Shown: positions 1 through 10,000 of the stretch, one piece after another
How positions within the stretch are numbered: the stretch's first letter is position 1
Layout of the letters: every line of letters starts with the position of its first letter
Source: Bacteroidota bacterium
GTDB lineage: Bacteria > Bacteroidota > Bacteroidia > Chitinophagales > Chitinophagaceae
Length of the DNA: 64,000 nucleotides
NCBI GenBank assembly: GCA_026391125.1
Contig: JAPLEO010000069.1
Location: forward strand, 1-64,000
Direction: 5' to 3'
Made by a program: the position numbers and the translations under genes
Notes under the pieces: generated by a model
What the model saw: only the letters and a program-made list of their open reading frames with translations
Told to the model about the DNA's origin: nothing
Databases searched by the model: none

Positions 1-2
1 TG

Positions 3-86
3 TGCCCAGAACAGGAATCGAACCTGCACTACCTTGCGATAACCAGATTTTGAGTCTAGCGCGTCTACCAATTCCGCCATCTGGGC
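3..86 (-). tRNA. tRNA-Leu (anticodon CAA)
   Basis: The reverse complement folds as a class II tRNA. The acceptor arm GCCCAGA pairs with TCTGGGC and is followed by discriminator A. The D arm contains TTGGTAGACGC, the anticodon loop is CTCAAAA (anticodon CAA), a variable arm follows, and the T arm contains GGTTCGATTCC. The length of 84 nt and the long variable arm fit leucine, so it would read UUG codons. The 3' CCA is not encoded: the bases after the discriminator are CA, then the window ends. It lies downstream of hscB on the same strand. Confidence 0.96.
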
Positions 87-132
87 TTTTCAGCTCAAAG
101 CATTCATGAAGTTTGCTAAGACAAGGTATAGA

Positions 133-150
133 GGTTAGCCTCTGCTAACC
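133..150 (-). other. perfect hairpin between hscB and tRNA-Leu
   Basis: GGTTAGC and GCTAACC form a 7-bp perfect stem around a 4-nt loop. It lies 37 bp beyond the hscB stop and 47 bp before the tRNA. There is no U tract on either side, so it could be a weak terminator of hscB or a processing structure ahead of the tRNA. The function is not decided by the sequence. Confidence 0.4.
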
Positions 151-186
151 AATCCGCTTTCGACGGGCTGCAATATTACGGCAACA

Positions 187-684
187 TTATAACTCAACCA
201 AAATCCTGTCTAAATATTTTTTCTGATAATAATAGTCCTTTACTTGCAGCAGCTCTTTTTCGGTAGAAATACCTTCTTGATAATTTGTAATAATTGCTTT
301 AACAGGTTCATATATATTATTTTGTAGGGTAAGGATGGATGCTCGAATTCCTTCTTTTGATGCAGAATCTGAGGCATCCATGAGTAATTCATTTAAATCC
401 ATCACTTCGATGAGAAAACCAGGTGATAATTGATATTTTTCTTCCTCTACCAATAATCCTTTTTCTATTAAGATATATTTTATCAGGGCTTGCTCGTCCT
501 GAAATATTTGATAGGCTTTATTTACCTGTGCTGAGATCGTCAAAATCTTTTCTTTTTCCTCCTCCGACACATGGGCAAAAAAATCAGGATGAAATTCCCT
601 ACTCAATTGATAAAACCTTTTTTTTACCAAAACTAGATCTGGTTGAAAGGAAATTGGGATCTGATATAATTCAAAATGATTCAT
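187..684 (-). CDS. hscB: HscB, J-domain co-chaperone for Fe-S cluster assembly
   Basis: A 165-residue protein with an N-terminal J domain (about residues 1-75) carrying the HPD tripeptide at 32-34, which stimulates Hsp70 ATPase activity. The acidic helical C-terminal half (about 85-165) corresponds to the HscB domain that binds the scaffold IscU. The length is slightly below the usual ~170. In the known family HscB works in the cytoplasm with HscA to move Fe-S clusters from IscU to target proteins. No isc genes are next to it; its neighbours are a tRNA and a divergent dehydrogenase. The ATG at 684 is the only sensible start. Confidence 0.9.
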   Translation of the reverse strand: MNHFELYQIPISFQPDLVLVKKRFYQLSREFHPDFFAHVSEEEKEKILTISAQVNKAYQIFQDEQALIKYILIEKGLLVEEEKYQLSPGFLIEVMDLNELLMDASDSASKEGIRASILTLQNNIYEPVKAIITNYQEGISTEKELLQVKDYYYQKKYLDRILVEL

Positions 685-737
685 TCTAATGTTGGATTAC
701 TGAAAAGCCGTTGTTTGAATTGACTTATCTTGCAGTG

Positions 738-745
738 CAAATCTA
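738..745 (-). promoter_or_regulatory. candidate -7 box for hscB
   Basis: On the minus strand this reads TAGATTTG, a perfect match to the Bacteroidota TAnnTTTG -7 element, 53 nt upstream of the hscB ATG. A convincing -33 TTG was not identified, so this is a motif match only. Confidence 0.3.
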
Positions 746-750
746 ACACA

Positions 751-1950
751 ATGCTCGTCATAGGACTTATTAGAGAGGGAAAAATTCCATCAGACAATCG
801 GGTTGCATTAACTCCAGCACAATGCAAATGGCTAAAATCACACTTTTCTGATATCAATATCAAAGCTCAAAGCTCCACCCATAGGTGTTTTAATGATCAA
901 GAATATATTCATGCAGGCATTGAGGTCACAGAAGATTTGAGCGATTGTGATTTGTTGCTTGGTATCAAAGAAGTGCCCATCACACAGTTGATCCCTGGAA
1001 AAAGCTATATATTCTTCTCACATACCAAAAAGAAACAATCCTATAATCAAAAGCTCCTACATGCCATGATGGATATGGGAATTACTTTGATCGACTATGA
1101 ATGTTTCGAGCATAAAGACGGACAAAGAATCATCGGCTTCGGTTTTTTTGCGGGAATTGTTGGGGCGCACAATGGAATCATGACCTATGGTAATCGAACC
1201 GGTGCTTTTAAAATTGGCAGAGTAGGAGATGTGAAAGATTATCGAGAATTGATACACACTTATTTTGGATTGAAACTGCCTCCGATAAAAATAGTAGTAA
1301 CTGGAAGTGGGAGGGTTGCACATGGAATAGTTGAGATCATGAACTTAATGGATGTGCAAGAAGTGGAAGCAGATGAATACCTCTCCAGAGAATTTGACTA
1401 TCCTGTATATACCCATTTAAAAGGCTCAGACCTTTATCGTCATAAGTTAAACGGAAATTATTCTAGAACTGATTTCCATGAACATCCCGATCATTACGAA
1501 TCACTTTTTAAACCCTATTTATCTCAGACCGATATTTTAATGAACGGGATCTATTGGGAGCCAAGGATTCCAGCTTTTTTTGAGATGAATGATTTGAAAT
1601 CAGCTGATTTTAGAATCCAAGCCATCGCAGATATCACAGATGATAAGAACGGAAGTATCCCATGTAATCTTGGTGATGCAACAATCACCGATCCAGTGTA
1701 TGGTGTAGATAGAAATACTGGAAACAAAACCGCGCCTTATTTATGGAGTAGTATCGATATCATGGCAGTAGGTAATTTACCAAATGAATTACCCCGTGAT
1801 GCAAGTAGGTTTTTTGGAGAACAACTGATCAAATATATTTTGAACGATATTCGATTAAGTGGGTCTGAAATAATTCAAAAGGCTACGATATTAAAGGATG
1901 GTAAGCTTACATCAACCTTTGAATACTTGAGTGATTATGCAGCACATTAA
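751..1950 (+). CDS. AlaDH/PNT N-terminal domain dehydrogenase, saccharopine-dehydrogenase-like
   Basis: A 399-residue NAD(P)-dependent oxidoreductase. The N-terminal domain has the alanine dehydrogenase/transhydrogenase signature (GLIREGKIPSDNRVALTP). A Rossmann-type glycine motif, VVTGSGRVAHG, lies about halfway. The overall arrangement resembles Lys1-type saccharopine dehydrogenases, but substrate specificity cannot be read from the sequence. In-frame TTG at 730 is possible, but ATG 751 places the conserved domain at the N-terminus and avoids a TATCTTGC promoter-like box at 726-733. The gene is divergent from hscB (66 bp apart) and nearly abuts a convergent DUF2490 gene. Confidence 0.8.
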   Translation: MLVIGLIREGKIPSDNRVALTPAQCKWLKSHFSDINIKAQSSTHRCFNDQEYIHAGIEVTEDLSDCDLLLGIKEVPITQLIPGKSYIFFSHTKKKQSYNQKLLHAMMDMGITLIDYECFEHKDGQRIIGFGFFAGIVGAHNGIMTYGNRTGAFKIGRVGDVKDYRELIHTYFGLKLPPIKIVVTGSGRVAHGIVEIMNLMDVQEVEADEYLSREFDYPVYTHLKGSDLYRHKLNGNYSRTDFHEHPDHYESLFKPYLSQTDILMNGIYWEPRIPAFFEMNDLKSADFRIQAIADITDDKNGSIPCNLGDATITDPVYGVDRNTGNKTAPYLWSSIDIMAVGNLPNELPRDASRFFGEQLIKYILNDIRLSGSEIIQKATILKDGKLTSTFEYLSDYAAH

Positions 1951-1952
1951 TA

Positions 1953-2690
1953 TTAATCCAATGCGCTCGGCATTTTTTCTCTTCCGCTTTTAAATTCATC
2001 GAATGTAAGGATGGCATTGATTTGAAAAAAGTTTTTCCAAATCTGGTTGGTTCCACCGCCATTGTCGAATCTATTGATATAACCACCTAAAAAAGTCAGG
2101 TTCTTATTGAGCTCATAACCAGCTCCAAAGAAAATTCTATTTTGTTCTAAGAAGGGCGACTCGTTATTGATAAATACCTCATCAAATACAGAGAGGAACC
2201 AGGTTTTAGGTTGAATTTTTACATGATTCAATGGAATGATGGTATTCAATCTATATCTAAACCTGTTTTTATAACCAGTTGAAGTAAAGCGCTGTTCAAT
2301 CCGATAACGGTGTTCAATCTTTACGCGATTAATATTATTCTCCAATACGAACTGCTCCCAAATTCTAAATTCGTTATTTTGAATATTTCCTTTAAAATTA
2401 CCTGCTGCTAATGGGTCGTAGGTCATATAATGTCCCATCGCTAGCATCGCAGAAAGGCTTTTAGGAAAGTTATATCCAATGCCAGCTTTGTATTCGTAAT
2501 ATGTAAAGTCTTTATACATGTGCTGAGATCGAATTTGAGCTTCAGCCATTGTAAATAACTTCTTATTAAAAGTAAGTTTAGTGGTTAACACATTCCAAGT
2601 TCCTAAACCATCTGTCTGTGCATAGGACTGAATAGAAATAAAAAGAGCCGTCAAAATGACAACTCTTTTTATAATTTTTTCAACTTTCAT
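1953..2690 (-). CDS. DUF2490 family outer-membrane-type protein
   Basis: A 245-residue protein with a signal peptide (hydrophobic core after KRVVILT, predicted cleavage after SYAQ). The mature part alternates aromatic and polar residues, as expected for beta strands, and has motifs such as EHRYRIEQRF and FRYRLN typical of DUF2490 proteins, which are predicted outer-membrane barrels of unknown function. It lies 15 bp downstream of the E2 gene on the same strand and may be cotranscribed with it. There is no sequence reason to connect the two functionally. Confidence 0.75.
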   Translation of the reverse strand: MKVEKIIKRVVILTALFISIQSYAQTDGLGTWNVLTTKLTFNKKLFTMAEAQIRSQHMYKDFTYYEYKAGIGYNFPKSLSAMLAMGHYMTYDPLAAGNFKGNIQNNEFRIWEQFVLENNINRVKIEHRYRIEQRFTSTGYKNRFRYRLNTIIPLNHVKIQPKTWFLSVFDEVFINNESPFLEQNRIFFGAGYELNKNLTFLGGYINRFDNGGGTNQIWKNFFQINAILTFDEFKSGREKMPSALD

Positions 2691-2705
2691 TCATTTCAAT
2701 TTCTT

Positions 2706-4493
2706 CTATAAATAATGGAACCATTGTTTATTTGGATCCCAAGCTTCAAATGCTTTAGCTACTGCAGTTAGGAAAGAAGCTCCGATACTTCCATCTACAA
2801 TTCGATGATCGTAACTAAGAGATAGATACATCATATGTCTGATGCCAATTGTATCGCCAGTAGGAGATTCAATTACCATTGGTCTTTTCTTGATTGCGCC
2901 AACTGCCAATATCGCAACTTGTGGTTGTGGAATAATTGGGGTGCCCATTAAACTTCCAAAAGTTCCCACATTGGTTAAAGTAAAAGTACCACCAGTTGTG
3001 TCTTCTGGTTTAAGGCGATGATTTCTAGCAGCATCTGCTAAACCATTTACTGCCTTGCTCAATCCAACTATATTTAATTGATCAGCAGCTTTGATCACAG
3101 GAACAATTAAATTTCCTGAAGGCAAAGCTGTGGCCATGCCAATATTGATATCTTGTTTGATGATGATCCTATCACCATCCACAGAGCAGTTTACTAAAGG
3201 GAATTGTTTGATCACAGCAGCAATACATTCCACGAACATGGGTGTGAATGTCAATTTGGTGCCTTCTCTTTTTTCGAAATCAACTTTTACTCTTTCTCTC
3301 CATTGAACCATATTGGTTACATCGGCTTCGGTAAAACTTGTTACGTGCGGACTGGTATGCTTACTATCAACCATGTGCTTGGCGATTAGTTTACGCATCC
3401 GATCCATTTCCATGATTTCAGTGTTGCCGGTTACGGTTACTGAAGCAGGATCAGAGAATTTACCACTATACGCATTTGGTTGGTAACTAGCAGTAATAAT
3501 CGGACTATCAGTTGCAATAGGAGCCTGAGCCGCAGGAATCTCAATTGTAGCCTGAACTGGTTGTGGTTGAGTCTGAACTGGTTGAGGTTGAGGCGCAACT
3601 TGTGCTGGTTGTGTAACAACTGGCGCTGATGGTATCGGTACGCTAGCTTGTTGAACAGGAATCTCAATCGGAGCCTGAACTTGAGCAACCGGAGCCGGTA
3701 TAATAGTTTCAGGAATATAAGCTGGATATTCTGTAGGTTTCGGGAATCGAACTTGTTCTGCAACAACTTCTGGTGCAACTACAGGGATATCAGAAACCGG
3801 TGGTTCAATTGCTGCACTTGGCGCTGAAGGAACAGGGGCCTGAGTTGTTTGAGTATAAACAGGTTGTTGGTATACGGGTTGTTGATAAACAGGAACTTTA
3901 CCCGCTTTTTTATCAGCCACATACTGTAATACATCTCTTTTCGAAACCCTGCCATCATTTCCTGTACCTGGAATTCTTTCTAACTCACTTAAACTAATTC
4001 CTTCACTATTGGCAATATTTAAAACCAAGGGTGAATAAAAACGATTGCCTACTGGCTTTGGAATTTCTTGATAAGTTGGATTTGGAATATAAGGTACCTG
4101 TGTAGGTTCTGGTATTTGAATTTGAGCTATTGGTTCTGGAGTAGGCTCTACAAATGCTACAGGCGGAGGCGGAGTAGCAATTATCGGCGCTGGTATAACA
4201 GTTGGTGCAAATGCAGGAATGCTTGCTGGAACGTCAGCAATTTTAGTATCAGTACTTGTTTGAATTTTAGCAATCACAGCCCCAATTGGCACTACATCAT
4301 TCACTTGAAATAAAATTTCAGTGATAATGCCTTGTTCAGTTGAGGGTACCTCGCTATCGACCTTATCGGTAGCAATATCTAAAACTGTTTCATCAAACTT
4401 AACATAGTCACCTACCTTTTTGTGCCATTTCAAAATGGTAGCTTCCATGATACTTTCGCCCAATTTGGGCATGACCAATTCAGCAATTGCCAT
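2706..4493 (-). CDS. 2-oxo acid dehydrogenase E2 component (dihydrolipoyl acyltransferase)
   Basis: A 595-residue E2 subunit. Residues 1-78 form one lipoyl domain with the lipoylated lysine predicted at K44 (ATDKVDSE). Residues 152-192 form the peripheral-subunit-binding domain (IPGTGNDGRVSKRDV). About residues 198-345 are an unusually long Pro/Gln/Val linker with near repeats such as QPVY and PQPQPVQ. The C-terminal catalytic domain ends with SYDHRIVDG, giving H563 and D567 as the acyltransfer residues. It could belong to the pyruvate, 2-oxoglutarate or branched-chain complex. No E1 or E3 gene adjoins it; pdhA lies 16 kb away. The ATG at 4493 fits the domain start. Confidence 0.9.
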   Translation of the reverse strand: MAIAELVMPKLGESIMEATILKWHKKVGDYVKFDETVLDIATDKVDSEVPSTEQGIITEILFQVNDVVPIGAVIAKIQTSTDTKIADVPASIPAFAPTVIPAPIIATPPPPVAFVEPTPEPIAQIQIPEPTQVPYIPNPTYQEIPKPVGNRFYSPLVLNIANSEGISLSELERIPGTGNDGRVSKRDVLQYVADKKAGKVPVYQQPVYQQPVYTQTTQAPVPSAPSAAIEPPVSDIPVVAPEVVAEQVRFPKPTEYPAYIPETIIPAPVAQVQAPIEIPVQQASVPIPSAPVVTQPAQVAPQPQPVQTQPQPVQATIEIPAAQAPIATDSPIITASYQPNAYSGKFSDPASVTVTGNTEIMEMDRMRKLIAKHMVDSKHTSPHVTSFTEADVTNMVQWRERVKVDFEKREGTKLTFTPMFVECIAAVIKQFPLVNCSVDGDRIIIKQDINIGMATALPSGNLIVPVIKAADQLNIVGLSKAVNGLADAARNHRLKPEDTTGGTFTLTNVGTFGSLMGTPIIPQPQVAILAVGAIKKRPMVIESPTGDTIGIRHMMYLSLSYDHRIVDGSIGASFLTAVAKAFEAWDPNKQWFHYL

Positions 4494-4590
4494 ACTATCG
4501 ACCTGTTTTTAATGGGATAATAATGTACCCGTCTTCCCTTCTCTCATTCTATATAACTAACAAATGTAGAAGTAACTACAGGAAATTTAT

Positions 4591-5847
4591 TCAATGGTTA
4601 TCCACAATTAACATTCGTAGGAAATTCAATGCATTTGTAGCAGTTAGTGTGATGTTTCGCTCCCTGTCGTACCTAAAATGAAATTGCTTTGTGGCAACCT
4701 CATTTTTATCTGCCACTGCTATCCAAACAGTGCCAACAGGTTTTGCTTCAGTGCCACCGTCTGGCCCCATGATGCCACTTACAGCTATTGAATAATCAGT
4801 ATTCATAAGTTGCAAACATTCCTTCGCCATTTGAATCACCGCTTGTTCACTTACTGCTCCTTCATTCAAAATTGTTTCATCTGAAACTTTTAAAAGTTGC
4901 TGCTTGATCTCATTGGCATAACTCACAATACTTCCTTTATAATACGCCGATGAACCAGGCCTACTTGTTAATAAGTGTGCTATATAGCCACCAGTACAAC
5001 TTTCTGCTGTTGATATGCTGGCATTTCTTTCCATCAATAAATTACCTACCACTTGTTCCATTGGAATGTCTTTGTCTGCAATTAAATATTCTCCAACTGC
5101 CAATTTCAAAGCCTCAAATTGATGGTCAATTTCTTTTTGCAAAGTTTCCTTATCGATGCCGGAAGCTGTTAGTCTTAATCTGACCAATCCATAGTTTGGC
5201 AGGTATGCTAATTTGATATGTGGGGGTAGTGCTTGCTCTGTTTCTGCGATCCGCTCTGCTAAGAATGATTCACCAATCCCGTAGGTTAGTAAAGTTCTGT
5301 GTTCTATAAATGATGTTTTAAAAAGAGTGGGGATCAATGGCAGGACCTCTTTTTTCATGATCCCTTTCATTTCATGTGGCACACCGGGTAATGACACAAA
5401 AATCTTTCCATCCTTTTTAAATAACATTCCAGGAGCCGTTCCTTTTTCATTTCTTAAAACAATACAATTATCTGGTACTTCAGCCTGCTTTCGGTTTCGA
5501 TCGATCATCGGCCGCTTCAAAATGTTTTCGAAAATATTGGTCACATGATCTAGTGTAGGTTGATGCATTTGCATGGTACCTCCAAAATATTCACACAGTA
5601 GGGGTTTGGTGATATCATCGGCTGTTGGCCCCAAGCCTCCTGTTATTAAAATGATCGAAGCCTTCTTTGATTCTTCATCAATTGCTTGCCAAATCTCGTC
5701 CCATTGATCGCCTACGGCAACTCTACGTATTACCTGAACGCCAATGAGATTTAATTGCTGCGCCATCCAAGTGCTATTGGTATCAATGACTTGTCCAATC
5801 AATAATTCATCTCCAATTGTGATGATACTAGCAAATAGTTTTTCCAT
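4591..5847 (-). CDS. cinA: CinA family protein (NMN deamidase / MoCF-like)
   Basis: A 418-residue, full-length two-domain CinA. The N-terminal MoaB/MogA-like domain has GDELLIGQVIDTNS and GGLGPTADDITK (about residues 1-170). The C-terminal amidohydrolase domain has TAESCTGGYIAHLLT and VSGIMGPDGGTEAKPVGTVW (about 250-418). Known members hydrolyse nicotinamide mononucleotide to recycle NAD, and some have ADP-ribose pyrophosphatase activity in the N-terminal half. The cytoplasmic gene sits 97 bp upstream of the E2 gene on the same strand. The function is assigned by family; the domain motifs are intact. Confidence 0.9.
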   Translation of the reverse strand: MEKLFASIITIGDELLIGQVIDTNSTWMAQQLNLIGVQVIRRVAVGDQWDEIWQAIDEESKKASIILITGGLGPTADDITKPLLCEYFGGTMQMHQPTLDHVTNIFENILKRPMIDRNRKQAEVPDNCIVLRNEKGTAPGMLFKKDGKIFVSLPGVPHEMKGIMKKEVLPLIPTLFKTSFIEHRTLLTYGIGESFLAERIAETEQALPPHIKLAYLPNYGLVRLRLTASGIDKETLQKEIDHQFEALKLAVGEYLIADKDIPMEQVVGNLLMERNASISTAESCTGGYIAHLLTSRPGSSAYYKGSIVSYANEIKQQLLKVSDETILNEGAVSEQAVIQMAKECLQLMNTDYSIAVSGIMGPDGGTEAKPVGTVWIAVADKNEVATKQFHFRYDRERNITLTATNALNFLRMLIVDNH

Positions 5848-5995
5848 ATTCCGGCTATTTTAATGCAATTTAGGTTGCATAAACAAAACATCATTCATCA
5901 GATATTGTTTTAATAATATTTTCTAATTGACTTTTAGACATATTTAGGAATATTGTTTATGTTACGCTCACATTAACAAACCTCAAACGATTACC

Positions 5996-6424
5996 ATGAA
6001 AGAACAAAATTTTAAAAACCACCTACGTTTTGTCACATTATACCATCAAGTTGGGCTCCCCCTTTTGCTTGTACTCTTAATTGGTTCAGTAATTAACCTA
6101 GTAACTAGCAGCAAGGAAAATCTTTATTCTGCATCCTTAATCTTGGTTACGAATATTTTATTAGGGATAACACTATACTTTGCCCGTGCATTTGCTTTGA
6201 AAGCCAATGATAGAGCCATCCGTGCGGAAGAAAATTTCCGCCATTTTATTATTTCTGGTAGTCCTTTGCCTGCGGGATTAAGACTGGGTCAGATTGTAGC
6301 ACTAAGATTTGCTTCAGATGCTGAATTGGTTGCTCTAGCGGCAAAAGCAAAGTCTGAAAATCTAGGCAGTAACGCGATTAAAGAACAGATCCAAAACTGG
6401 AGAGCCGATCACGAAAGGGTTTAG
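5996..6424 (+). CDS. DUF6526 family small membrane protein
   Basis: A 142-residue protein. It begins with the family-typical KEQNFKNHLRFVTLYHQ, followed by two hydrophobic helices (about residues 18-34 and 43-62) and a charged cytoplasmic tail with alanine-rich helices. The family is common in Bacteroidota and has no known function. It is transcribed alone and converges on the thioesterase gene, with the two stop codons separated by a single base. The ATG at 5996 is the first in frame after an AT-rich intergenic region. Confidence 0.72.
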   Translation: MKEQNFKNHLRFVTLYHQVGLPLLLVLLIGSVINLVTSSKENLYSASLILVTNILLGITLYFARAFALKANDRAIRAEENFRHFIISGSPLPAGLRLGQIVALRFASDAELVALAAKAKSENLGSNAIKEQIQNWRADHERV

Positions 6425-6425
6425 A

Positions 6426-6833
6426 TTAAAAAAATGGCGCCAGTTTGGATTTGAATTGCTCAGGCATTGCTACCCTTTTTTTGGTTGCTATATCAATAAA
6501 GAAAAGAACTACTCGCCCAACAGTGAGTAGTTTTTTTCTTTCATTATAAACCTCATGATGAAACTCTATCTGGTGTTTCTGAGGTAATTCCCGCAATTGC
6601 GTTTTGATAGTGATTAGATCATCATAGTGAGCAGGCCTTAAAAACTGTGCGTGCATTTCTACAACGGGCATTTTAACGCCCATTGCTTCCATATCCTTAT
6701 AGCTAAATCCTAGTCCGCGAATACTCTCCGCCCTTCCCACTTCAAAATATTGCGCATAATTGCCATAATAAACGATGTCCATTTGGTCTGTTTCAGCGTA
6801 TCTGACACGCAAAGTGGTAGTATGCTCATACAT
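6426..6833 (-). CDS. YbgC/FadM-type acyl-CoA thioesterase
   Basis: A 135-residue hotdog-fold protein of the 4-hydroxybenzoyl-CoA thioesterase family. The signature YAETDQMDIVYYGNYAQYFE (residues 12-31) includes D16, which aligns with the catalytic Asp of this family. The usual Gly after the acidic pair is Asp here. Members hydrolyse acyl-CoA thioesters in the cytoplasm; in proteobacteria YbgC is linked to the Tol-Pal system, but no tol genes occur here. The length is typical. Confidence 0.85.
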   Translation of the reverse strand: MYEHTTTLRVRYAETDQMDIVYYGNYAQYFEVGRAESIRGLGFSYKDMEAMGVKMPVVEMHAQFLRPAHYDDLITIKTQLRELPQKHQIEFHHEVYNERKKLLTVGRVVLFFIDIATKKRVAMPEQFKSKLAPFF

Positions 6834-7075
6834 AGATTTGCTAATTTGTTGACAAACTTACGCACTCTATCTCTTTTTCCACAAAAGATGGAACGATGTT
6901 TGTTCCCGTTTACGCTATCATACCTTTAAAGTAGTTTTTACTTTTTATTAAGAAAGAAACCGAAACCTTTGTTTGAAAGTAGTTATCTATATTATGAAAT
7001 GAGCTAAAATGAATTTGAAACCTACAAAAAATCACTATTGGCGAATTACATGTAACCAAAATCATTGATAGAGAC

Positions 7076-10000
7076 ATGAAGCAGCTTAAATTATTAATAC
7101 CTGTAATACTAGTGCTGACAAGTTGGATACAACTCAACGCACAATCAACAGCCATCTACAATGATCCTGATGCGGCTTTTAAAAGGGCGAAGGATTGGTT
7201 TCAACAGGAAAAGTTTAGCCTGGCTTATCCGGTTTTCAAACACTTATATTCTAACTCAACCGAATACAGTAATATTCCAGATCAACTTTTGTCTGAGGCG
7301 CACTATTATTATATAGCATGCGGATTAAAACTTCAAGATAGCACTACCGAATATTTGGCTGAAAACTTTATTAATTTAGATACGCATCGTCCACTAGTTC
7401 AACGAATGAGTTTCAATCTTGGGGAATACTATTTTCAGCGTAAGGATTTTATAAAAGCGCAAAACATTTATACCCAAACAAGTATTGAAAATTTGAGTAA
7501 TGCTGAAATTGCTTCTCTGAAATTTCATGAAGCATATGCATTCTTTGTGATGAAACAATTTGATAAAGCAAAGCCACTGTTCAATGTTGTTCGGCAATTA
7601 TCGAAAGACCCCAATTATATTGAAGCCAATTATTACTATGGTTTTATTTGTTTCTATGAAAAGAATTATAAAGAGGCACTTGCTGCATTTAAAATAGCAG
7701 AGAAGAATCCTGACTATGAAATGGTGATTCCGTTTTACTTGTCGGAGATCTATTATTTCAACGGACAAAAAACACTAGCTCTCGAAATAGGGCAGAGGGC
7801 GTTACAGAATGGAAAACAATTTTATGACCTTCAAATGCGTCAGCTAGTGGGTCATATTTTATTTGAACAAAGAAACTTTGAAAAAGCGCTGCCTTACTTA
7901 GAAAAATATGTGGCAGGTACCAGTAAGGTTAGGAGAGAGGATTTGTATGAATTGTCGTATTGTTATTATGAAGCTTCTAATTGGAAGCCAGCTATTGAAG
8001 GCTTAAAGCAATTGGGTGGCGGTGAAGATTCTTTGGCGCAAAACTGTATGTATCTTTTAGCGAATGCCTATCTGAAAATCAACGACAAAACAAATGCACG
8101 TAATGCTTTTCAATTTTGTGCAGCTAATTCCAGTAATACCTTTCAAAAAGAAGTTGCTATTTTTAATTTAGCCAAGCTTTCTTACGAATTAAATTATTAC
8201 GATATAGCTTCAAAAGGACTACAATCATTTATTCTTAAGTATCCTAAATCGATTTATATTCCTGAAGCGAAGGAGATTCTGATCAATACCTTAGCGAATA
8301 CCAGTAACTATGAGGAAGCACTTAGTTTATTTAATAAGCTTCCAGTTAAAAGCGATGAGATCTTGAAGATCTATCCCGGGATCTTATATGGCAGGGCGGT
8401 GGAATTGATCAATGGACATCAATTTTCTTCGGCAGATTCTTTACTTTCTATTTTAATGTCGTCTCCTAATAATAGCCAACAATTGGCGCTTAGTAGTTTT
8501 TGGAGAGGGGAGATAGCTTACCGTACAGAGAACTTAGACGATGCAATTGTTTATTTGGTGAACTATTTGAATGCACCAAAAACAAGTGGTCAGGCTACTG
8601 TGTTGAATGCTCATTATAGTTTAGCATATTGTTACCTGAAAAAGGAAAAATACCCCTCAGCAAAAGAACATTTCGATCAGGTTGCCAGTTTCATAAATAG
8701 TAAAAGTTCCGCATTAGAGCAAGATGCTTTTATTAGAACTGCCGATTGCGATTTCATGAACAAGGATTTTAAACAAGCCCTTAAAAAATACGAGCTGATT
8801 ATCAGCATGCACCTCCCAGCTAGCGATTATGCATTATTTCAAAAAGCAATTATAGCAGGTGCCATGAATAAAACTGCTGAAAAGATTAGTTTATTACAGG
8901 AACTAACTGCTAAATATCAGAACTCAAATTTGGTAAATGATGCAGAATTGGAAATAGCCAATACGTATTTGTCAAATGAAAACTATGCTGCAGCAATTAT
9001 TCCATTAGAAAAAATCATTGCACGAAAAAATAGCGAATCCTATCTGCCACAGGTATATTTAAAATTAGGCGTTGCTAATTTTAATATGGAGAAAAACCTA
9101 GAAGCACTAAACTATTTCAAAAAGTTGGTGAGCAGTTATCCTAATAGTCAGGAAAGTTCTGAATCGATAGAATACATTCGAAACCTGTTTGTTCTTCGTC
9201 AGCAACCAGGTGATTATATCAGCTTTATGAAACAGAACGGCATTGATGTTTCTGTAAATGAAGCAGATTCCTTGAGTTATAAATCGGCGTGGCTTAGATT
9301 TGAAGCAAAAGATTATAGTGCTGCTGAGCGAGGATTTATCCAATACATTTCAAATTTTCCAGAAGGGAAATATTCAATAGAGGCAAATTATTTCACCGCT
9401 GAAATACTATTACAACAAAAAGAAAATTTAAAGGCATTAGATTATTATAAATCAGTAGCTGATAAATCTCCCAATAAATATGCTGAAAGAAGTTGCCTTC
9501 AAGTTGCGAGGATCTATTACTTTGACTTAAAGGATTATACTAGTGCTACACAATATTATACAAAGCTTAAATCCATCACAACACAACAAGAGAATCGATT
9601 AGAATCAATGCGAGGTCTTTTAAGGTGTCAATTCAAAACTCAGCAATGGGCTGAAGCTTCTCCCAACGCTGCAGAACTTTTAAAGGAAAAAGGAATTGCA
9701 AATGATGATCTGATGATGGCCAATATGGTTCTTGCAAAGAATTTTCAATTGTCGAACAATCTAGAACAGGCAGTATCAAATTATAAGCAGGTGATTGCTG
9801 CAGGCAGGTCTGAATATGCTGCTGAATCACAATACCGCTTAGCTGAAATACAATTCTTACAACATCAATTGGCCCCTGCTGAGAAAGCTGCGTTTGAAGT
9901 GATCAAGAAATGGGGTTCCTATGGATTATGGGTTGCAAAGAGTTATCTTTTATTAGGAGATATCTATTTTGAGCAGAAAGACCTTTTCAATGCAGAAGCA

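Noticed and set aside
730-750. A TTG start at 730 for the dehydrogenase
   Set aside because: The seven extra residues do not match the family, and the TTG overlaps a promoter-like TATCTTGC box; ATG 751 fits better.
3437-3778. A 113-codon Leu/Arg-rich open frame within the E2 gene
   Set aside because: It reads the Pro/Gln repeat linker of E2 in another frame; the low-complexity composition explains the open frame, and no homology is visible.
3500-3910. CRISPR-like direct repeats in the 3.5-3.9 kb region
   Set aside because: The repeats are short, unequal and in frame with the E2 coding sequence; there are no unique spacers or cas genes.
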